Part shown: positions 1-5,886 of the stretch, piece by piece
How positions within the stretch are numbered: the first letter of the stretch is position 1
How the letters are laid out: each line of letters begins with the position of its first letter
Assembly: GCA_029776555.1 (NCBI GenBank)
Contig: JAKOSZ010000137.1
Coordinates: forward strand, 1 to 5,886
DNA: 5,886 bases
Origin: Bacillota bacterium
Lineage (GTDB): Bacteria; Bacillota; Clostridia; Acetivibrionales; JAKOSZ01
Reading direction: 5' to 3'
Translations under genes and position numbers: made by a program
Notes under the pieces: model-generated
The model's input: only the letters and a program-made list of their open reading frames with translations
Told to the model about the DNA's origin: nothing
The model's database searches: none

Positions 1-3000
1 CGTATATATTCCTAATATGGGTCTTGACCGTGTTGACAGTTGTATCCAGCCTCCTGGCAATCTCCTTGTTCTGCAGCCCCGCAGCCATCAGGGTAAGCAC
101 CTCCAGTTCCCTTTTGGTAAGCTGCTCGGCCGGAGAAGAGCCCACCCCTTCCCTGGCCTTAAAGCCGCTCTGTTCCAAAAAAGCCTGCATGGCCTTTGCC
201 AAAATCATCTGATCCGCCAGGATTTTTAACAGTTCAACCCGCTCTTTTGTAAATACCCCCGCCGCAAGGCTGTTTTCCAGGTATAAAACACCCACCGGTA
301 TGCCCTTTAGCTGCAGAGGAAAACAGGCTATTGACTTTACCCCTGATTTGGCAATATAGGGGTCCCTGACAAATATTCCGGCCTGACTGCTGTCATTTAA
401 AACTACCGGTTCAAGGGTCCTCGCAACGTAGCGCACCACCAGTTTTGACAGGTTGCCGCTTTTCTCCAGAGAAACCGGTTTTTCAGCCGTACTGCGGCCG
501 TTCTTGTAATCCCTCCTGGCTTCAATGAACAACTCATCGTTGTTCTCCAGTATTATAAAGCCCCTGTCGGCACCGGCGCTTCTAACTGCCAGCTCCAGAA
601 AATCGTCCAGCAGCCTGCCGGGGTCAGACCTCTCGGTAATATCCTGTATCTCATTTTGAAAGCCGCTGACGCCAGCCACCCCTGGCGCTCCCCTTCCGGC
701 AATACCGGGGAAGAGGAGGATTTCCTTCAATATATCCACCGGGTTAACCGCTTCTTTTTCCCTTTTCTCCTCCACCCCGTCCAGCAGATCCGGATACTGA
801 CATTTCAGATCCTGGGCCTTTGCTTCGGCTCCCCACCGGCGGTACAGGCGGAAGGCTTCGCTTATATATACCCTGGCAATCCTTTCCCTGCCCTGGGCCG
901 TATAAAAGCTCCCGGCCAGTTCACAGGCCAGGGCTTCCATATGAACATAGCCGTTTTCATGGGCAAAGCGGATGGCCTTATCATACAACTCCCCGGCTTC
1001 CTGCTTTCTGTCCAAAATCCGGCACTTTTCCGCTTCCATAAGCAAATACTTGTGGAGGAAGTTCTCCGGGCAGGAATCCGACCACTTCTTCATCGTTTTA
1101 CTGTTTTTCTTAAGGGTTTTCATAAAGCCCTTCCGGCTTTTCCCGCCCAGCTTTTTATATACGGCGGCAATAGCAAGCGAATGGTAAAAAGTGTACTCTG
1201 TGGTCAGCATGAAACCTTTGATGGCGTCCTCGCAGTTTTTCATTTTCTCAACCGCCGAAAGAGCGCCGTGGTAATCGCCAAACATATAGCAAAGCTGGAT
1301 TTTTGAGAAATAATAGGCTGCCAGCGACGGCTTGTCGTCTATAGCCGATTGAATAAACGCTTCCTCATCAAAGTCATCGCCGCATTCGGAAGAAGCGCGG
1401 CCTGTGGGGTTTGCCAGGGCGGAAACAAGCCGTTCATAGACTGTGGCATTGATGCCAAGGTTTTTATGCTTCATCCTTCTGGCATAGCTATTGTACTTTC
1501 GGGCTTCCTCCAGTACCTCGGCAAGGGCTGTTCCCATAAGGTACCTGCTTTCCAGGATAACGCCGTAGCAGTATCCGACCATTAGCACGTTTCCGGTTTC
1601 AACAGCCAGTTTCACGGCTTTATAGAGGTACTGGAGCCCTTCTTCCCAGTGCCGGGTCCAGTGAATTATCAAGGATCCCATTGTAAAGTATACGATGCAT
1701 TTGGGAAGAGTCCTGTCATACCTCTCTACCAGGGATATGGCAACCTTCCCCAGCTCATAGCCGTCGGCATAGTTTCCCAGGACGCTTCCCTCGGTTATGG
1801 CATAGCCTATATATCCTATGGAAGCTATATCCGTGTTGCCGTATTTCAACGCGTGATTTCCGGCCTTAAGGATGGTAAAGGAGTATAAGTCGGGACGGCT
1901 GGTGCATATGACAAATATGAAGCTTATCAGGAGCTGGGCTATCTTTCTCTGTACAGGGTCTTTCATTTCCGGGAGTTTAGCCAGGTCCTCTATGCTCCTG
2001 TTGCGCATCCGCCATTTATAGGACAGCAGTTCTCTGGCGTAATCGGTCATGCCTGGATTGGCGGGCAGTTTCATCCCGAGGTTTTTCAACGCGTTTAAGC
2101 CTATCTGCAAAGCCTCGTCCCACTTCCCTGTTCCGGCATACAACAACATCTTTAAATCGTAAACATCCGCCCTCTCCAGCTCAGTCCCCATCCGGCGGAC
2201 AGCTGTTTGGAACAGCTCCTCGGCCACCGCCGCATCGCCCATCAGGTACTCACACTGGGCCCGCTCCAGGTAAAGGGCGCGGCTTAAATGGTAGCAGCTT
2301 TCCCATGAGTCTGCCGGTAAAAGCCCCATACCGGCTTTATAATAGCTCAGGGCCGGGTCATAAGCGGCAGCGGCTTTTGCCTTCCTCCCTGCCGCCAGGT
2401 TGTATTCGGCAAGCTTCAGCCTCTCCGCCGGGTCATCTATCAAATCCAGCCCGCGGTTTATATGGTCCAGGACGGACAGTATTTTACCGTCAATTTCGTC
2501 CGCGCCGGCCTTTTGTAAAATCAACCTGCCCACTCTCACATGGGCTTCTTTCCTTTCTTCTTCCGAAAGCAGCGAGTATACCGCCTGCCGGACCGTGTCA
2601 TGCAGGAATTCAAAGGTATCGGGCACTGTGTTTCGGCTTGCTGCCGGTGAACCCTCTTTTCCGGGAGAAACCGGCAGCAGCAGTCCTTCCAGTACTACGG
2701 GCACAAGAATGGAGGCTGTTTCGGCCCGGGTCTTTTGGCAAACAGCGCACAGGGTTCCCAAATCAAAGCTGTTCCCGACACAGGAGGCAAGTTTTAAAAC
2801 AGCGAGGGTTTCCTGGGGGAACCTTTGCAGCTTTTCAAGTATAAAGCCCCCTACACCGTCAGGCATTTGCATCTCCCGTATGGCTTCCCCGTTCCATTCC
2901 CAGCAGCCGTTTTTCACATTGAATCTAAGAAGCTGAGCGTTATAAACCGACTTCAGCAACTGGCCCAGAAAGAAAGGAATTCCATAGGTTTTCCGGTATA

Positions 3001-4645
3001 AGGTTTCGGCCAGCTCATCCACTTTATCCCCGGGGCAGTGCAATGCTTCAGCGATGTATTCTCTTACCTCCCCATGGTTAAGCTGGGTAAGGCGGATTCC
3101 CCTCACTTTAGACCCGTCATTCCTGATTTTTTTAACTGTCACCGTCAAAGGGTGTTCTGCCGCAACTTCATTATCCCGGTAAGCCCCCACAAGAAGCATG
3201 TGGTTAAGGCCGGTAATCCTGCACAGGTGCCTTATAAATTCTAAAGAAGATAAATCGGCCCACTGCAGGTCGTCCAGGAATACGGTCAGGGGATGGCCCT
3301 TTTCCGCAAAAACCTTGATGAAGTTCCCGAAGGTCATATGAAAACGGTTTTGCGCCTCTGTGGGCTGAAGTGCCTCGACAGGGGGCTGAGGCCCAATGAG
3401 CATTTTCAGCTCGGGGATCAGTTCCGCAATAACAGAACCGCTGCTCCCCAGGGCCCGCCGTATTTTCCTTCTCCAGGCTTCCAGCTGCCCCGAGCTTTCT
3501 GTCATGATCTGCCTTATTACACTTCCCAGGGCAGCGGCAAAGGGGGCGTAGGGTATGTTTTGCCGCAGCTGGTCGAATTTGCCGTAGGCAAAATACCCTC
3601 TCCGCATGGCAATTGGCTTTAGTACTTCGTTTACCAGCATCGTTTTCCCTATCCCGGCATATCCGCTTACCAGTATGAATTCACCCTCACCGGTACATGC
3701 CCGCTCAAAAGCGGCTTTTAAGTCTTCCGCTTCAGCTTTCCTGCCATAAAGCCTGTTGGGCAGTAAAAAGCGCGAAGAGGCATCCATACGGCCCGGGGTA
3801 AAGGGTTTAATGTCTCCTGTTAAGTTCCACTGCCTTTTGCATTCTTCCAGGTCTTTTATAAGTCCGTAAGCGCTCTGGTAGCCTTCATCCGGGTTTGGGG
3901 AGAGCAGTTTCATAATGATGGGGAATAAAGCAGGGTGCGATTTCCCACTGCTTTCTCCCTGGCTGTCCGCTTCACCTGTCAAGCCGTCACAGCGCCATGG
4001 GGCTGAGTTTTCTAACAGCGGAAGAGCCTGGCCTGTCAGCATCTCATAAAAAACTGCTCCCAGGGCGTAATAGTCCCGGCGGCAGTCAGCAGCTCCAGCC
4101 CCTACCCCAGGCTGTTCTGAAGGCATGTACCCGTTGCTTTCCGGCATTGTATTAAGGACTGCTCCTCTTTCGCTTTTCGGCGAAAGGGCCGCCGCTTTGC
4201 TGAAATCCATTATTTTTGCTATTCCCGTGTCCGGATGATAGAGAATGTTCTCCGCTTTTAAGTTCATGTGAACTATGCCATTCTGGTGGAGTTCGCCCAA
4301 AGTCTCCGCCAGCTGGACAGCAATTTCAAGGAAGGCCGGCAGATCCAAAGGGGTGTTCTTCATATATCCTCTTAAGGGTATGGCCCCGGTGTCTTCCATA
4401 ATCAGGGCAAAGGAATCTTCTGTCCTTTCCAGGCCAACAGGCTTGACTATACCTTGGATGTTGAGGTTCCGGGTAATCTCACACTCATTGACCAGTCCTG
4501 ATATGGCGGCGGGACTGACTTCCTTTTTCCTTATTGTTTTTATAATAACTGGAATATTTTCGTTAGTTTTATGCCCCTTATATATTACTGTTTTGTCATT
4601 TTCAAGAATTTTTGTTTGTATTACATAACCCGGGAGTTCAATCAT
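1..4645 (-). CDS. Multidomain regulator, 3' end cut by window: kinase-like, AAA/STAND ATPase, TPR-like, GAF and LuxR-type HTH
   Basis: The frame is open for 1548 codons from ATG 4645 to the left edge. The LuxR helix-turn-helix is incomplete, so probably about 15-25 residues are missing. Residues 7-270 are a Ser/Thr-kinase-like domain: Lys36 (VIIK), Glu54 in helix C, catalytic loop HMNLKAEN (126-133) with Asn128 where Asp is expected, DFS (147-149) for DFG, then RRDYYALGAVFYEMLTG. About 297-500 is an AAA_16/COG3899-type ATPase: Walker A GYAGIGKT (328-335), Walker B VFLDDLQWAD (D458, D459) and GAYRDNE (487-493). About 745-1290 is a TPR-like helical region ending in IARVYISEAFRLYRRWGA. About 1336-1490 is a GAF domain. 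From 1507 comes LTKRELEVL, then NKEIARRL and TVNTVKTHIRNIY, typical of LuxR HTH. No signal peptide or membrane segment is evident, so it is probably cytosolic. Family knowledge: the first four modules match HstK-type trifunctional proteins, which normally end in a histidine kinase. Inference: a ligand-responsive, ATP-dependent transcription factor of the PknK/MalT/LAL kind; inducer and targets are unknown. The start is supported by GAGGT six bases upstream. Confidence 0.95.
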   Translation of the reverse strand, partial: MIELPGYVIQTKILENDKTVIYKGHKTNENIPVIIKTIRKKEVSPAAISGLVNECEITRNLNIQGIVKPVGLERTEDSFALIMEDTGAIPLRGYMKNTPLDLPAFLEIAVQLAETLGELHQNGIVHMNLKAENILYHPDTGIAKIMDFSKAAALSPKSERGAVLNTMPESNGYMPSEQPGVGAGAADCRRDYYALGAVFYEMLTGQALPLLENSAPWRCDGLTGEADSQGESSGKSHPALFPIIMKLLSPNPDEGYQSAYGLIKDLEECKRQWNLTGDIKPFTPGRMDASSRFLLPNRLYGRKAEAEDLKAAFERACTGEGEFILVSGYAGIGKTMLVNEVLKPIAMRRGYFAYGKFDQLRQNIPYAPFAAALGSVIRQIMTESSGQLEAWRRKIRRALGSSGSVIAELIPELKMLIGPQPPVEALQPTEAQNRFHMTFGNFIKVFAEKGHPLTVFLDDLQWADLSSLEFIRHLCRITGLNHMLLVGAYRDNEVAAEHPLTVTVKKIRNDGSKVRGIRLTQLNHGEVREYIAEALHCPGDKVDELAETLYRKTYGIPFFLGQLLKSVYNAQLLRFNVKNGCWEWNGEAIREMQMPDGVGGFILEKLQRFPQETLAVLKLASCVGNSFDLGTLCAVCQKTRAETASILVPVVLEGLLLPVSPGKEGSPAASRNTVPDTFEFLHDTVRQAVYSLLSEEERKEAHVRVGRLILQKAGADEIDGKILSVLDHINRGLDLIDDPAERLKLAEYNLAAGRKAKAAAAYDPALSYYKAGMGLLPADSWESCYHLSRALYLERAQCEYLMGDAAVAEELFQTAVRRMGTELERADVYDLKMLLYAGTGKWDEALQIGLNALKNLGMKLPANPGMTDYARELLSYKWRMRNRSIEDLAKLPEMKDPVQRKIAQLLISFIFVICTSRPDLYSFTILKAGNHALKYGNTDIASIGYIGYAITEGSVLGNYADGYELGKVAISLVERYDRTLPKCIVYFTMGSLIIHWTRHWEEGLQYLYKAVKLAVETGNVLMVGYCYGVILESRYLMGTALAEVLEEARKYNSYARRMKHKNLGINATVYERLVSALANPTGRASSECGDDFDEEAFIQSAIDDKPSLAAYYFSKIQLCYMFGDYHGALSAVEKMKNCEDAIKGFMLTTEYTFYHSLAIAAVYKKLGGKSRKGFMKTLKKNSKTMKKWSDSCPENFLHKYLLMEAEKCRILDRKQEAGELYDKAIRFAHENGYVHMEALACELAGSFYTAQGRERIARVYISEAFRLYRRWGAEAKAQDLKCQYPDLLDGVEEKREKEAVNPVDILKEILLFPGIAGRGAPGVAGVSGFQNEIQDITERSDPGRLLDDFLELAVRSAGADRGFIILENNDELFIEARRDYKNGRSTAEKPVSLEKSGNLSKLVVRYVARTLEPVVLNDSSQAGIFVRDPYIAKSGVKSIACFPLQLKGIPVGVLYLENSLAAGVFTKERVELLKILADQMILAKAMQAFLEQSGFKAREGVGSSPAEQLTKRELEVLTLMAAGLQNKEIARRLDTTVNTVKTHIRNIY

Positions 4646-4651
4646 TTTTCT

Positions 4652-4656
4652 ACCTC
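4652..4656 (-). promoter_or_regulatory. Ribosome binding site of the large regulator
   Basis: The minus strand reads GAGGT, six bases before ATG 4645. It fixes the start, because the kinase-like domain begins within the first ten residues (GYVI, then VIYKG), as in related proteins. Confidence 0.75.
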
Positions 4657-4717
4657 GCGACTTTCACTTTATTTGCTTACACATAAAGGAATAATGTTGA
4701 GGAAGATGTTATGACCC

Positions 4718-4744
4718 TTATTACGAAAATCTGCTCCGTTGCAA
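4718..4744 (-). promoter_or_regulatory. Weak promoter candidate for the large regulator
   Basis: On the minus strand, TTGCAA (4744-4739) is followed after 15 bases by TAATAA (4723-4718). This partly matches the sigma-A -35 and -10 hexamers but the spacer is short. It lies about 75 bases upstream of the start codon. An alternative -10, TATCAT in the 4765-4772 area, has no good -35. The 242-base gap argues for some promoter here, but the exact site is uncertain. Confidence 0.2.
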
Positions 4745-4789
4745 GATAGCTTCTATTGTTAAACATGATACCAGATTTTTGTCCTTTTT

Positions 4790-4825
4790 AAAAGGCCTAT
4801 TTATATGAAAAGGCCTATTTATATG
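4790..4825. repeat. Perfect tandem duplication of an 18-bp unit upstream of the regulator gene
   Basis: The unit AAAAGGCCTATTTATATG occurs twice, back to back and without mismatch, at 4790-4807 and 4808-4825. Each copy contains the palindrome AGGCCT. On the minus strand each copy carries TATAAAT, which resembles a -10 element. Just left of copy 1, and overlapping it, the sequence CCTTTTTAAAAGG forms another short palindrome. The repeat sits about 145-180 bases upstream of the regulator start and about 60 bases past the radical SAM stop. It could be a paired operator, perhaps for autoregulation by the LuxR-type domain, or a recent slippage duplication. Sequence alone does not decide. Confidence 0.9.
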
Positions 4826-4887
4826 GACGGATTGCCTGGTTTGACCCACTGGGAAATGGGAAGCCGGCGGCCCGTTTCCCCGGCGCC

Positions 4888-5790
4888 TTAAAGCCCTTCA
4901 TTGTTAAATTCGGGGATAAAGCTCTCCAGAGCCGTTTCCCCCTCCTGGATAAAGCCGTTTTTTACGCCCAGACCCACCGCATAATCCACCAGTTCGTCAT
5001 ATTCCCCTTTGGTAATCCTCCGGTTGATTTCCGGATACCTTTCCACCGGGTTGACCGGCGTGTACTGGTTCATGATGCTGATGTATATTTTATCTCCAAA
5101 GGTCTCATGCAAAAACCTGATGATATTCTTTGAATCCCCAAGGCAGCCCGCCAGGATCAAATGCCTCACGATGACGCCTTTTTGCATGATCCCCTTTTCA
5201 TCAAACACCGGCTCCCCGGCCTGTCTTACCATCTCCGCAATTGCCCCGGAAGCGTAATGAAAATAGTCTTTGCATTTGGAATACTTAGTTGCCGGCGCCT
5301 CGTCAAAATATTTCATGTCCGGCAGGTAGATGTCAATATGTCCTTCCAAAAGCTTAAGCGTTTCTACTTTCTCATAACCGCTGCTGTTATAGACCAGCGG
5401 CAAACGAAGCCCCTTCCTCCTGGCCAGGCTGATGGCGCTTATAATCTGGGGCACAAAGTGGGTAGGAGTGACCAGGTTAATATTGTGAGCCCCCTTCTCC
5501 TCAAGCTCAAGAAATACTTCAGAAAGCCTCTCTATGCTTATCTTCTTCCCGGCCAGTCCCCTGGAAATGCTGTGGTTCTGGCAATAGACACAGCCCAGGC
5601 CGCAGCCGGAAAAGAACACGGTGCCCGACCCCCTCTCCCCCGACAGGCAGGGTTCCTCCCAGTAGTGAAGGGCAGCCCTCGCCACCACCAGCCGGTCCGT
5701 CATCCGGCAATACCCCTTCCGTCCTCTGGTGCGGTCCACATGACAGTTGCGCGGACATAAGGCGCAGTCCCTTAACAGTTGCTGATACAT
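4888..5790 (-). CDS. Radical SAM protein, PflX type (pyruvate formate-lyase activating enzyme homologue, COG1313)
   Basis: A complete 300-residue protein of normal family length. The SAM-cluster motif is C63-GLG-C67-VY-C70, followed by QNHSIS, and should bind the 4Fe-4S cluster that cleaves S-adenosylmethionine to make a 5'-deoxyadenosyl radical. The N-terminus has four more cysteines (C9, C12, C16, C28) in the CxxCPRxC...GYC pattern usual for this subfamily, perhaps for a second metal site. Other family hallmarks are ALHYWEEPCLSGERGSGTVFFSGC, NLVTPTHFVPQI (102-115), YNSSGYEKVETLKLLEG, DIYLPDMKY, GVIVRHL and the C-terminal YPEINRRIT...NGFIQEG...FIPEFN. By homology to PflA it may install a glycyl radical or modify a protein, but the substrate of PflX-type proteins is not established and no glycyl radical enzyme is visible here. 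It is expected to be cytosolic and oxygen-sensitive. The start at 5790 is backed by AAGGAAGG five bases upstream and by the family's usual N-terminus. It runs in the same direction as the regulator, 242 bases upstream of it. Confidence 0.95.
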   Translation of the reverse strand: MYQQLLRDCALCPRNCHVDRTRGRKGYCRMTDRLVVARAALHYWEEPCLSGERGSGTVFFSGCGLGCVYCQNHSISRGLAGKKISIERLSEVFLELEEKGAHNINLVTPTHFVPQIISAISLARRKGLRLPLVYNSSGYEKVETLKLLEGHIDIYLPDMKYFDEAPATKYSKCKDYFHYASGAIAEMVRQAGEPVFDEKGIMQKGVIVRHLILAGCLGDSKNIIRFLHETFGDKIYISIMNQYTPVNPVERYPEINRRITKGEYDELVDYAVGLGVKNGFIQEGETALESFIPEFNNEGL

Positions 5791-5795
5791 AAAAA

Positions 5796-5803
5796 CCTTC
5801 CTT
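5796..5803 (-). promoter_or_regulatory. Ribosome binding site of the radical SAM gene
   Basis: The minus strand reads AAGGAAGG, five bases before ATG 5790. It decides the start: the frame stays open upstream to the window edge, but this site and the family N-terminus mark 5790 as the true beginning. Confidence 0.8.
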
Positions 5804-5814
5804 TTAAAATTTAT

Positions 5815-5853
5815 GGCTAAAGCCTGTATTTTTCTGTCCCATGGGCAGGCCTT
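5815..5853. repeat. Nested short inverted repeats in the leader of the radical SAM gene
   Basis: AAGCCTG (5820-5826) and CAGGCCTT (5846-5853) form an imperfect inverted repeat with one extra base. Within and beside it lie the palindromes CCCATGGG (5838-5845) and GGCTAAAGCC (5815-5824). These could fold in the mRNA leader or bind a regulator, but they are short and there is no T-run, so a terminator is unlikely. No convincing -35/-10 pair was found in this leader; the promoter or the upstream gene probably lies outside the window. Confidence 0.35.
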
Positions 5854-5886
5854 AATTCCACGCTGGCTTCTTTTTAGCCCTCCGGC

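Noticed and set aside
656..1306. Plus-strand open frame of 216 codons
   Set aside because: It lies opposite the TPR-like and linker region in the same codon register as the large minus-strand gene, has no good ribosome binding site, and its translation resembles no known family.
2305..2936. Two overlapping plus-strand open frames of about 179 codons
   Set aside because: They overlap each other in different frames and lie opposite a conserved part of the ATPase/TPR region; the low-complexity Pro/Ser/Arg-rich translations are typical of shadows.
4790..4825. The tandem repeat as a CRISPR array or attachment site
   Set aside because: There are no spacers between copies, only two units, and no cas, integrase or transposase gene in the window.
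4858..4880. GC-rich hairpin (GGGAA / TTCCC arms) just after the radical SAM stop, as a terminator
   Set aside because: The outer stem is only five pairs with an imperfect inner stem, and no T-run follows on the minus strand, so an intrinsic terminator is not supported.
5519..5758. Minus-strand open frame of 79 codons in another frame
   Set aside because: It lies wholly within the radical SAM gene, over the CxxxCxxC region, and its translation has no family resemblance.
5161..5760. Plus-strand open frame of 199 codons
   Set aside because: It is antisense to the clearly conserved radical SAM gene and has no recognisable domain.

Overview
The window holds two genes, both on the minus strand, plus a 242-base gap between them and a 95-base leader at the right edge. 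In transcription order (right to left) they are a complete radical SAM protein of the PflX type (5790 to 4888) and a very large multidomain signalling protein (from 4645 to the left edge). The second gene is open through 1548 codons without a stop and lacks only its C-terminal end. It fills about 80% of the window.

The large protein reads, from the N-terminus: a Ser/Thr-kinase-like domain, an AAA/STAND-type ATPase with clear Walker A and B motifs, a long alpha-helical TPR-like region, a GAF domain, and a LuxR-type helix-turn-helix cut by the window edge. The first four modules follow the layout of the cyanobacterial HstK-like 'trifunctional' proteins (COG3899-type ATPase core). In those, the module after GAF is a histidine kinase. 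Here it is a DNA-binding domain, so the protein looks like a one-component transcription regulator related in logic to PknK, MalT and LAL regulators. The kinase-like domain has lost the catalytic Asp (HMN in place of HRD) and the Gly of DFG (DFS), so it may be a pseudokinase used for ligand or protein sensing.

The radical SAM protein resembles the pyruvate formate-lyase activating enzyme homologue PflX (COG1313). It has the CxxxCxxC cluster motif and a further Cys-rich N-terminus, and its substrate is unknown. No glycyl radical enzyme is in the window. The two genes share a direction, but the 242-base gap, an 18-bp perfect tandem repeat within it, and a separate ribosome binding site suggest that the regulator may have its own control region. 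No functional link between the two genes can be shown from the sequence.

The window suggests an anaerobic bacterium, plausibly a Clostridia/Peptococcaceae-type Firmicute of medium GC content. The grounds are strong purine-rich Shine-Dalgarno sites, free use of AGG, AGA and ATA codons, and an oxygen-sensitive PflX-type enzyme. This is an inference, not a taxonomic assignment. There are no RNA genes, CRISPR arrays, insertion sequences or recognisable attachment sites. The plus-strand open frames are shadows of these two genes.
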